Of a stretch of DNA of 50,723 nt, positions 16,451 through 23,643 are shown in pieces. The DNA comes from an uncultured Bacilli bacterium (GTDB lineage Bacteria; Bacillota_I; Bacilli_A; RF39; UBA660): assembly GCA_947589435.1 (NCBI GenBank), contig CANQBI010000007.1:1-50723 (forward strand), in the 5' to 3' direction. Under the pieces are notes generated by a model. That model ran no database searches, had not been told where the DNA came from, and saw only the letters and a list, made by a program, of their open reading frames with translations. Made by a program: the position numbers and the translations under genes. Every line of letters begins with the position of its first letter. The first letter of the stretch is position 1.

Positions 16451-17011
16451 TTAAATGTTATTAACTTTTATTGTACTAAGTGGTCCATAGCAATTTTTTT
16501 CAACAACAATTTCATAATCATTTGTATCATTAATTCTATTCATAAATAATACTATATCACAATCATTAAGTAATGATACCTTATCGATATCTTCTTCTAA
16601 TTTATGTAAAACAATTATTGGAATATTTAATATTCTTGATAAAATTTTAAATTTTCTCAAACATTCTTTAATATCACTATCACTATTTTTTATTGCCAAA
16701 CAAGAATAATCAATTACAACTAAATTTATATTATTAATTTCTTCGCGAATTTTATCTAATAAGTCATTTAATTTTAAAGATTTATTAATAATCAATGTAT
16801 TGGTGTTTATTATTTTTGCTGACTTGTCATTTGTATTTTCTAAATTAAAATAAAATATTTTTTGAGTTATTTGTGTTGATACATAATTGATAATATCAAT
16901 AGCAAAAGTTGATATATCAATATCTTGTTTACCTTCAATTAATATAAGTTCTTTTTCATTTATTCCATGAATTAAGTTGTCTAATTCATTAAAACCGGTG
17001 TTTATATTCAT
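16451..17011 (-). CDS. DnaB/RecA-fold ATPase-like protein lacking a P-loop
   Basis: 186 aa. It tracks the DnaB helicase C-terminal domain: TGFNELDNLIHGINEKELILI (DnaB TGFxxLDxLTxGLxxxDLIIV), VVIDYSCLA as Walker B, LSRILNIPIIVLHKLEEDID (DnaB LAxELNVPVIxLSQLxR), CDIVLFMNR (DADIVxFIYR), and VEKNCYGPLSTIKV (AKxRxGPTGTVxL). Where DnaB has GKT in Walker A, it reads GKQDIDIST, so ATP binding is probably lost. It is also shorter than the DnaB motor domain. Possible inhibitor or loader that mimics the helicase. First gene of the operon; AGAAAGGAAG precedes the ATG, and TATAAT lies 35-40 bases upstream. Confidence 0.65.
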   Translation of the reverse strand: MNINTGFNELDNLIHGINEKELILIEGKQDIDISTFAIDIINYVSTQITQKIFYFNLENTNDKSAKIINTNTLIINKSLKLNDLLDKIREEINNINLVVIDYSCLAIKNSDSDIKECLRKFKILSRILNIPIIVLHKLEEDIDKVSLLNDCDIVLFMNRINDTNDYEIVVEKNCYGPLSTIKVNNI

Positions 17012-17263
17012 TTATAAGCACTTCCTTTCTAGTAATTATATTGTACACCAGAATAAAAATAAATAAAAGATATCTTAAGATTTAATCAAAAAATTTTTTA
17101 TTTTTTCAAAAAAAAGTTAAAAGTAATCCCACATATTTACCCATTAATAACACTTCTAACAAACAAAAGAGATTTATTAATATAATTAACCACTTTGAAT
17201 AAATATTTAACAAAAACAACCATTTTTTAATTTGCTTTTTTCCCATAAAACCTAAAGAAAATG

Positions 17264-17290
17264 ATATGTGCCACTTTTATATATCTGCAA
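17264..17290. other. attR junction: right 15-bp arm and core CTGCAA
   Basis: ATATGTGCCACTTTT (17264-17278), a six-base spacer, then CTGCAA (17285-17290). Collagen sequence resumes at 17291 in the frame left at 2980. Confidence 0.8.
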
Positions 17291-17571
17291 CCGGCCCTAC
17301 AGGGGCAACTGGCGCAACCGGTGATGTTGGTCCGACTGGTGATGTTGGTCCTACCGGTCCAACGGGTGATGCCGGAATTCAAGGTCCTACAGGAGATACA
17401 GGTCCGACTGGTCCTACGGGAGACACTGGTCCTACGGGAGACACTGGTCCTACCGGGGATGCTGGTATTCAAGGTGTTGCAGGTCCAATTGGCGAAACTG
17501 GCCCAACGGGTCCTACCGGTCCAACAGGTCCGACTGGTCCTACCGGAGATACTGGTCCAGCAGCTGCTTAA
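17266..17571 (+). pseudogene. Collagen-like gene, 3' part separated by the mobile element
   Basis: From 17291 it encodes [20 protein letters not shown] and further Gly-X-Y triplets, ending [11 protein letters not shown], with no C-terminal globular domain. The first eight codons of the open frame (MCHFYISA) come from the element end and core. No clear ribosome site precedes the ATG at 17266, so it is probably silent until excision. It continues the 2476-2980 frame exactly. Confidence 0.85.
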
Positions 17572-17575
17572 AACT

Positions 17576-17603
17576 AAAGAGAAGTTCATCTTCTCTTTTA
17601 ATT
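17576..17603 (+). terminator. Terminator of the collagen-like gene
   Basis: AAAGAGAAG / CTTCTCTTT stem with a 5-base loop, then TTAATTT. Confidence 0.75.
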
Positions 17604-17631
17604 TGACAATAATTATAAAATTTGGTATTCT
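17603..17631 (+). promoter_or_regulatory. Promoter TTGACA-17-TATTCT of the GNAT gene
   Basis: Consensus -35, 17-bp spacer and a near-consensus -10, 25 bases before the ATG. Confidence 0.75.
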
Positions 17632-17656
17632 CTAATAAAATTAAAGGAGTTTTAAA

Positions 17657-18142
17657 ATGATAAGAAAAGCCACTATTCAAGATGCTAAAGATATTGCTAC
17701 AATTAATATTAGGAGTTGGAAACAAACTTATAAAGGAATATTTCCTCAAGAATTCTTAGATAATTTAACTGTAAATGATGAAAATATAGAGAAATGTCAA
17801 AATAAAATAAAGGAATATGCTGTTTATATAAAAGATAATAAAATTGTTGGAATAATTAGATATGGAAAAAATAAAAAAGGTTATGATAATAACTATGGTG
17901 AAATATATGCTTTATATATAGATAGTAAATATCATCACCAAGGTATTGGCAAAGAATTAGTTAAATATGTCATTAACGAATTAAAAAATAATTATGATTA
18001 TATTTTAGTAAGTACTTTAGTTAATAATCCCGCTAATACTTTTTATCAAAAAATTGGTGGAAAATTAATTGGCAAAAGTAATTTTATATTAGAAAATAAA
18101 TCTTATTTAGAAAATTTATATGAATTTAAAACTAAGGAATAA
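17657..18142 (+). CDS. GNAT-family N-acetyltransferase
   Basis: 161 aa, standard GNAT length. MIRKATIQDAKDIATINIRSWKQTYKGIFP is a typical start; GEIYALYIDSKYHHQGIGKEL holds beta-4 and the acetyl-CoA pyrophosphate loop (Q-x-x-GIG); NNPANTFYQKIGGKLIG is the C-terminal motif. It transfers an acetyl group from acetyl-CoA to an amine; the substrate is unknown. AAAGGAG precedes the ATG. Single-gene transcript. Confidence 0.9.
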   Translation: MIRKATIQDAKDIATINIRSWKQTYKGIFPQEFLDNLTVNDENIEKCQNKIKEYAVYIKDNKIVGIIRYGKNKKGYDNNYGEIYALYIDSKYHHQGIGKELVKYVINELKNNYDYILVSTLVNNPANTFYQKIGGKLIGKSNFILENKSYLENLYEFKTKE

Positions 18143-18160
18143 AAATATTATTCCTTTTTT
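18134..18160 (+). terminator. Terminator of the GNAT gene
   Basis: AAGGAATAA / TTATTCCTT stem followed by T-run; overlaps the stop codon. Confidence 0.85.
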
Positions 18161-18168
18161 ATTTCATA

Positions 18169-18193
18169 GAAAAAGGAACTAATTAGTAGTTCC
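18169..18193 (-). terminator. Terminator of the proline-rich protein gene
   Basis: On the minus strand GGAACTA / TAGTTCC, then TTTTTC; the stem includes the stop codon region. Confidence 0.85.
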
Positions 18194-19639
18194 CATTGAA
18201 TCAGCTTTACGATAAATACAAGTATAACTTTGTCCTTCAAAATAACTTCTTAAAGTGCTATATTTTGCAATATTATCTTGACCATATTTTGTTTCTAATT
18301 CGCTTCTTTCAACACTTTTAGAGAAAGTTATAGATTTATTTGAATCATCAAATGTTGCTTCGCCACTTAAATCTTCGATTGTAATTGTTTTATCTGTTTG
18401 ATATTTAGTTTTAAGATTTTGATAATCAACATCATTAGTGTAAGTATAAGTAACTTCTTCATAAGCAATATCGGCAAAATCATTACTATTTGTACCATTG
18501 ATATCGGCAATAGCAAAACGTTCAGATGTAACTTTTTGAGCGTTTATAGAAGATACACTTTGAGGGACTGTACTACATACTAAATATCCTTTAACTGTAT
18601 ATTCATTTACAACTAACTCGCCTTCAACTTCTTTTTCTTGTCCCGCACTATTTTTAACTTTTAGTTTTACAGGATATGTACCTTTAGATTGTAAATTAGC
18701 TTTTACTGTTTCTTCATCTACAAAAGTAATTGTTAAACCATCAGCATTTTCCACAAATTCACTTGGTTCTAGGGTTTCATTAATAGATTTTACTACTTGT
18801 TTTAAAGTAATATTTAAACTTTCGACAACCGTTACTTTACCAGTACGATGAGTTTCACCACAAGTAATAACAAATTCATATTCCCCGGCTTTAGAAGTAT
18901 CTATTTTTGTTGTATCAACATGACATGCAGAAATATCAGTTCCGGTTACTGTAGCATAATCAGCATTATTACCAGATGGAACAGAAGCTCCTACTTCTAA
19001 TTCAAAATTCTTAGGTACAATAGATATTTTAGCAACTTTATTATTTAATAAATTAGTATATTTTAAAACATAGAATGTTCCAAAACCAACTCCTGCTAGA
19101 ACAATAATAACAATTACCACAAATAATGTTTTATTTGTTTTCTTTTGAGGTTGTCCTTCAGGTTCTAATGATAATGGAGGTGTTGTGCCAATGGTACTTG
19201 AACTTTCAAATCCTGGCATACTTCCTGGAGTAGGTATACTACTTGGATTAGTATATGCAGGTTCAGGCATTGGTGTTGGAGTTGGCACTACTGGGGTGGG
19301 ATTTATTGGTTCAGGATTAACTGGTGGCACAGGCTCTGGAGCAATTGGTGCTGGTGCAGGTGCAGGATTTGGTCCAACAGGATTTGTAGGTTCCATTTCT
19401 CCTATAGGTGCAGCAGGTCCTGGTTGTTCCGGACTAGTACCTAAACCATTATTTATTGGACTTGGTGTTGGTGCTCCTACTTGTGGTCCTACCCCTGGCA
19501 TTGGACTAGGACTAACTGGTGTAGGACTTGGAACTGGTTGTTCTAAACTTTCAACACTCGGATTTGGTCCCATTCCTGTATTTGGAGCATCTCCGACATT
19601 ACCCAAAACCGTCCCATTAAAATTATTATTCTCGTTCAT
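18179..19639 (-). CDS. Membrane-anchored protein with proline-rich cytoplasmic N-terminus
   Basis: 486 aa. Residues 1-165 are a low-complexity Pro/Gly/Asn tract (PSPTPVSPSPMPG, PNPAPAPAPIAPEP), without a signal peptide. A basic KKTNK precedes one membrane segment (~170-192, TLFVVIVIIVLAGVGFGTFYVL), and ~290 extracytoplasmic residues follow with Ig-like beta patterns (TSKAGEYEFVITCGETHRTGKVTV) and a final CIYRK. Such proteins occur next to cell-wall genes but no role is known. RBS AGAGGGG. Transcribed in the same direction as murD upstream, 64 bases apart. Confidence 0.75.
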   Translation of the reverse strand: MNENNNFNGTVLGNVGDAPNTGMGPNPSVESLEQPVPSPTPVSPSPMPGVGPQVGAPTPSPINNGLGTSPEQPGPAAPIGEMEPTNPVGPNPAPAPAPIAPEPVPPVNPEPINPTPVVPTPTPMPEPAYTNPSSIPTPGSMPGFESSSTIGTTPPLSLEPEGQPQKKTNKTLFVVIVIIVLAGVGFGTFYVLKYTNLLNNKVAKISIVPKNFELEVGASVPSGNNADYATVTGTDISACHVDTTKIDTSKAGEYEFVITCGETHRTGKVTVVESLNITLKQVVKSINETLEPSEFVENADGLTITFVDEETVKANLQSKGTYPVKLKVKNSAGQEKEVEGELVVNEYTVKGYLVCSTVPQSVSSINAQKVTSERFAIADINGTNSNDFADIAYEEVTYTYTNDVDYQNLKTKYQTDKTITIEDLSGEATFDDSNKSITFSKSVERSELETKYGQDNIAKYSTLRSYFEGQSYTCIYRKADSMGTTN

Positions 19640-19703
19640 TTCGAACCCCTCTTACATCTTTTATATTCTTTATATATTTTTATCTATATACCTTATTATA
19701 TCT

Positions 19704-21023
19704 TTAATTGAATAATTTTTCAACTAGTTTTTTAAATTCGTCCCCCCGGTCTTCAAATTTTGCATATTGGTCCCAAGAAGCACTAGATGGTGATAATAAT
19801 ACTATTTCCCCATCTTTGGCATCCTTTTTAATTTCTTCCATAGCCTTATTCAAAGTATGACATACTTTACAAGAAATATTTTTACTATCAGCATATTCTT
19901 TTACTCTTTCCTCTACTTCCCCAATTGCATAAATCATTTTAACTTTATTTATTTCAGGGTTTAGTTCCGTAAAATCTTGACTTCTTTCTTTTCCCCCTAA
20001 AATTAAATTAACTTTTCCATTCATAGTTTTTAAAGCTATTAAAGTTGAAGTTGGATTAGTAGCTTTCGAATCATTATAAAAAGTTATTTTACTTTTACTA
20101 TCCACTATTTCTAAACGATGCTCTACACCATTAAATTCTTTAAAATAATTTTTAATAATGTCTATATTCCAGGCAAAATCTTTTAAAACTAATAGACTTG
20201 CTAAAATATTTTCATAATTATGATTTCCTTTTATTTTAATATCTTCTAATTTAAGAACTAATTTTTTATCAATAAATATACCTTCCTCATTATAATAATT
20301 ATCTTCATTATTAAAGTATATTTTCATAGATTTTATATCTTTCGTTATATTTAAAGAATCTTCATTTTGATAATTAATAATTGCTTTATCAGATTCAGTA
20401 TGATGATTAAATATTTTCTTTTTCGTATTTATATAATTTTCATAATTACCATGAAAATCCAAATGCGTTGGACATAAATTAGTAAGCACACTATAATCCG
20501 TTTTAAAATCTATTAAGTTATATAATTGATGGTCAGATATTTCTAAAACTAAAATACTATCATCTTTAACTTTATCTATTAAATCACTCAAAGGATAACC
20601 AATATTACCTCCTAGAATAACTGGTAAATTATGTAAAAGCATTAAATCATATAACATCTTAGTGGTAGTTGTTTTTCCATTTGAACCCGTTATCCCAATT
20701 ATTTTACATTTAGGTAAGTAATGATAAGCCACTTCCATTTCATTAACTATTTTAATATTTAAAGCCCTAGCCTTTTTAACACAAGGATGAAATGGTTCAA
20801 TTCCTGGGTTTTTAATTAATAAATCAAAACTATCATCTAAGATTTCTTCTCCTGTTTCACTTTTTATAAATTTAACATTTAATTTATTTAATTCACTTAT
20901 TACATTTTCATCTTGTTCTTTTTTATCCATCACAATTATTTCATTTTTACTTGCTAGTATTTTAGTTACCGCTAAACCACTTTTAGCTAATCCTAAAACT
21001 AATATTTTTTGACCCTCTATCAT
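19704..21023 (-). CDS. murD: UDP-N-acetylmuramoyl-L-alanine--D-glutamate ligase
   Basis: 439 aa from the ATG at 21023, which has AGAAGGA upstream; an ATG 18 bases earlier is in frame but less likely. MurD adds D-glutamate to UDP-MurNAc-L-Ala in the cytoplasm, using ATP. Features: N-terminal Rossmann KILVLGLAKSGLA, P-loop ITGSNGKTTTTKML, the central-domain LEISDHQL and HLDFHGN, HRLE plus NDSKATNPTS, LILGGKERSQDF, and the late LLSPSSASWDQY. Complete family motifs and length. murC is 14 kb away rather than in a dcw cluster. Confidence 0.96.
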   Translation of the reverse strand: MIEGQKILVLGLAKSGLAVTKILASKNEIIVMDKKEQDENVISELNKLNVKFIKSETGEEILDDSFDLLIKNPGIEPFHPCVKKARALNIKIVNEMEVAYHYLPKCKIIGITGSNGKTTTTKMLYDLMLLHNLPVILGGNIGYPLSDLIDKVKDDSILVLEISDHQLYNLIDFKTDYSVLTNLCPTHLDFHGNYENYINTKKKIFNHHTESDKAIINYQNEDSLNITKDIKSMKIYFNNEDNYYNEEGIFIDKKLVLKLEDIKIKGNHNYENILASLLVLKDFAWNIDIIKNYFKEFNGVEHRLEIVDSKSKITFYNDSKATNPTSTLIALKTMNGKVNLILGGKERSQDFTELNPEINKVKMIYAIGEVEERVKEYADSKNISCKVCHTLNKAMEEIKKDAKDGEIVLLSPSSASWDQYAKFEDRGDEFKKLVEKLFN

Positions 21024-21082
21024 GAAAATTCCTTCTTTCATTCTAATTATATACTTATTTAAGAAAAAAAAGCAATTATTTT

Positions 21083-21337
21083 AAAAAAATAACGAAGTAA
21101 ATAGGCTATTTCGTAAAATAAACCATCTTCGTTTTTTCTTTAGACTAAAAGTCTTAGATAATCTTTGTCTTCTATCTTCCCTAGTATATAACCTTAATCA
21201 TATAGTCATTCAAGTTATAGAAGGCTTAAGGCGAACCGCACGCGTATTGTCCACATTATTGTTGTTCAAGTTGCCGCTCGTATTCACATTCCACGCATTG
21301 CCTGAGCCATACCTAACCTTTATATCAAGATTACCTA
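21083..21337 (-). ncRNA. DGR-repeat-like transcription unit, copy A
   Basis: Minus strand. TATAAT (21343-21348) precedes a ~255-nt unit ending in a terminator, AACGAAG / CTTCGTT (21091-21133), followed by T7. Inside, from 21314 down to the TGA at 21210, lies coding-like sequence without a start codon: RYGSGNAWNVNTSGNLNNNN then VDNTRAVRLKPSIT. Asn-rich AAY codons around invariant TGG, GGC and GCGGTTCGCC are typical of template or variable repeats of diversity-generating retroelements acting on C-type-lectin-fold proteins. It is a paralogue of 44853-45120. No reverse transcriptase is nearby. The family assignment is inferred. Confidence 0.55.
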
Positions 21338-21378
21338 CTTATATTATACTATAAAATAAGAATTATAATATCAATTTA

Positions 21379-22158
21379 TTAAGTAATAATTTTATCTGAA
21401 ATTATGAATGGATTTGTTTCTGTTCCCCCACCTGATATACTTATATCACGAGTTAGGAAGAAAACCGGGCGAACCGGATACTCAATGTTTGGACTAAGAC
21501 CAATAGTACCATCTCCCCCAAAACTATATGTACTCCAACAAGTCCTATCATCATTAGTCATAATCCATTCTTCTAGGGAATCGTTATTATTATTTTCTTT
21601 TATACCATTTCTTAAATGTAACCAACTGTTGGAATATGGATATCCATCAGAACTAGACATAACAAGTTCAACCATATGTATTAATCCGATAGGATATCCT
21701 TCTTTCCCATTTGTTTTTCCAGTTGTTATGACAGCACTATTATAATCACTAAAATTATCGCCTTTATACCATTTTTGGATGGTTATCAAATCGCTCCAAT
21801 TATGTGTTCCTACTATTCCTTTTATTGTTTTTAAAAATGTATCATTTAAAAAAACTCTTATACTTGTACTTGCTGAATCCCAATCAACCGAACCACTCGA
21901 TGATGACCATTTGACCTTATCTACAGTAGGTGTTGCTTTAATTATTTTCATTTGATAACTTTTTAACTCTAAATCAGTATTTACATTATCTGTTGTTATT
22001 CCTATAATTCTATACATATACGTTTGTTTATCTCCTAAACATATATCTTTATTATTTGTTCCAAAACAGATAAAATTATTTAAATTGCCATTATCTACAT
22101 CAGCTTTAGTTCCCACATATCTTAATAATAGTTCTTTATCAATAGAGACATTTTTCAA
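21379..22158 (-). CDS. C-terminal part of a frameshifted surface protein
   Basis: 259 codons open. Real sequence begins upstream of the first ATG, in the frame YSYKIITKTTTSQYLKN, which continues the 22155-22583 product if one A is added to the A5 run at 22202-22206. It ends PNIEYPVRPVFFLTRDISIS...TNPFIIS. The VRP-FFL closing strand is seen in lectin-fold surface proteins of uncultured Firmicutes. Asp, Asn, Ser, Trp and Tyr are abundant. The two parts were probably one ~400-residue protein; this part may not be translated separately. Confidence 0.65.
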   Translation of the reverse strand: MKNVSIDKELLLRYVGTKADVDNGNLNNFICFGTNNKDICLGDKQTYMYRIIGITTDNVNTDLELKSYQMKIIKATPTVDKVKWSSSSGSVDWDSASTSIRVFLNDTFLKTIKGIVGTHNWSDLITIQKWYKGDNFSDYNSAVITTGKTNGKEGYPIGLIHMVELVMSSSDGYPYSNSWLHLRNGIKENNNNDSLEEWIMTNDDRTCWSTYSFGGDGTIGLSPNIEYPVRPVFFLTRDISISGGGTETNPFIISDKIIT

Positions 22159-22583
22159 ATATTGACTAGTAGTTGTTTTTGTAATAATTTTATAACTGTA
22201 CTTTTTCTAGCAAATTTTAGTGTACAATATATTGTCTTACTTGTACTTATTGTTGCCTTCCATTCGGTTGTATCAAATTGTATTACATCGGTTGTTGGGG
22301 TTATATTATTCCCTGTTGCATCTGTACATTCACTTCCATAGTATTCAAATGTATTTATATCTGGCCATGCACTGGCACTTGTTCCCTTATCTTCCCATGT
22401 GAAGTCCTCTTTTTGTTGCATTATCGCTATTTGTTTTGTTTCTTTTAAATTATCACTTATTTTTATGTTTTCTAATATTTTATTATCATTTGATATATTT
22501 ACTTCTTTTACATAATTATATATTTCATATATTACTCCAATTGTAAATATTACTACTAATATATTTAATACTTTTTTCTTCAT
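22155..22583 (-). CDS. N-terminal part of a frameshifted surface protein
   Basis: 142 aa. MKKKVLNILVVIFTIGVIYEI is a signal anchor. An extracytoplasmic region follows with an Ig-like strand pattern and cysteines (YYGSECTDATG, KTIYCTLKFA). After TLKFARK the frame turns to KSTVIKLLQKQL and stops, while the next frame holds a sensible continuation. A single-base deletion in A5 at 22202-22206 explains both. Preceded by a short gap after 22593-23285, in one operon. Confidence 0.7.
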   Translation of the reverse strand: MKKKVLNILVVIFTIGVIYEIYNYVKEVNISNDNKILENIKISDNLKETKQIAIMQQKEDFTWEDKGTSASAWPDINTFEYYGSECTDATGNNITPTTDVIQFDTTEWKATISTSKTIYCTLKFARKSTVIKLLQKQLLVNI

Positions 22584-22592
22584 TTCTACCTC

Positions 22593-23285
22593 CTAATTTT
22601 TATTAAAATATGCATAACATATATTTGGTCCACTTGTTTTAAAGGTGAATTTTCCATCTATATAATTAATTTCGGTAGCTATATTTGTATTCTTACAACT
22701 GGATGCTTTATAGGTATAACCACTCGTTGGTATTGTTTCACTCATTGTGTAATGTTTATCATTATAGATAACCATTCCTAAGTTATCTTCAATTAAAGCA
22801 AAGACTATAACATCATCTTTAGTTAAATCTTTTCCATAATCATAATATATCCTACATACTATTTGATTTGGTTTACTTTGTTTTACTATTACTTTTACTA
22901 ATCCATTACTATCTACTGAGAATACATTATTACCATTCATTGTATAGGTTGCATCTTTAGGTATACAATTACTTTTTTCTTCATTAACTTTAAATCCCCA
23001 AACAACTGCTGGAGGGCCTTCCATTATAGTATAATTCTTAGGGTCAGTTATATCTTGGATATAATACATTAAATTTATATCCGTATTTCTATCTGGTAAA
23101 GGTGAAGTATCTCCTTTACCACTAAAGTTTCCTACTTTACCGGTAAATATCGGAACTGGTCCAGTTGAATAATTATAATAAGCATGTGTACTTCTTAAAC
23201 AAATAAATAAAACCATTACCAAAAAACATATTATTAGATATACTATTTTTACATTTAATAACTTTTTTAACTTTTCTTTTGTCAT
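22593..23285 (-). CDS. Membrane-anchored extracellular protein
   Basis: 230 aa. A basic start, MTKEKLKKLLNVK, then one hydrophobic segment (IVYLIICFLVMVLFICL) followed by THAYYNYS: a type II anchor or signal peptide. The outer part is beta-rich with scattered cysteines (SNCIPKD, IVCRIYY, SCKNT, NICYAYF) that could form disulfides. No known domain recognised. AAGGATTG precedes the ATG. First gene of an operon with the frameshifted surface protein, 9 bases away. Confidence 0.7.
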   Translation of the reverse strand: MTKEKLKKLLNVKIVYLIICFLVMVLFICLRSTHAYYNYSTGPVPIFTGKVGNFSGKGDTSPLPDRNTDINLMYYIQDITDPKNYTIMEGPPAVVWGFKVNEEKSNCIPKDATYTMNGNNVFSVDSNGLVKVIVKQSKPNQIVCRIYYDYGKDLTKDDVIVFALIEDNLGMVIYNDKHYTMSETIPTSGYTYKASSCKNTNIATEINYIDGKFTFKTSGPNICYAYFNKN

Positions 23286-23358
23286 TTAATCAATCCTTTT
23301 TATGAGTTGCATTTACCGAATAATAAACACAAACAAAAAAATATATTCACTTATTAAT

Positions 23359-23455
23359 GTGCTATCATTATGCTATCTATAATATGATTATACTATTAAT
23401 GATAGCACTATGCAAGCATAAATTTTTAGAAAAATGAATTAATATATAGATAGCA
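23359..23455. promoter_or_regulatory. Nested inverted repeats in front of the ribbon-helix-helix gene
   Basis: GTGCTATCATTA (23359-23370) is the exact inverse of TAATGATAGCAC (23397-23408). TGCTATCTATA (23371-23381) is the exact inverse of TATAGATAGCA (23445-23455). All share the GATAGCA core, as expected for multiple operator half-sites. The first pair encloses TATAAT- and TATACT-like boxes. Confidence 0.65.
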
Positions 23456-23468
23456 AGGAGATATCACA

Positions 23469-23633
23469 ATGAATAAAGAAATTATTTATGTAAGAATTGA
23501 TGAAGATATTAAAAAAGAATTAGATATGTTAGCTTTAGAGGAACAAAGAAGTTTAAATAATTTAGTTGTTTTTATACTTACTAAATATTTAGAAAATGCG
23601 AAGAAAAATAAGCAAACAAAAAAGAGTGAATGA
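23469..23633 (+). CDS. Ribbon-helix-helix (Arc/CopG-type) regulator
   Basis: 54 aa. IIYVRIDEDIKKELDMLALE, then EQRSLNNLVVFILTKYLE: a beta-strand, helix, turn, helix pattern of Arc/CopG proteins, with a lysine-rich tail. AAGGAG lies eight bases before the ATG. The strand encodes it alone between two minus-strand surface-protein genes, with nested operators upstream, so it likely represses itself and perhaps the divergent surface operon. No toxin partner is seen. Confidence 0.8.
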   Translation: MNKEIIYVRIDEDIKKELDMLALEEQRSLNNLVVFILTKYLENAKKNKQTKKSE

Positions 23634-23643
23634 ACACTCCTTT

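Noticed and set aside
17261-17635. Long alternate-frame reading frames on both strands over the collagen repeats
   Set aside because: They are shadows of repetitive Gly-Pro-Thr coding; only the frame continuing 2476-2980 gives collagen triplets.
19185-19715. Glycine-rich plus-strand reading frame of 176 codons
   Set aside because: Exact antisense of the proline-rich tract of the minus-strand gene; no ribosome site.
21083-21337. Ordinary pseudogene remnant of a surface protein
   Set aside because: A second copy keeps the promoter-like box, paired stems and terminator with compensated changes, which decay would not preserve.
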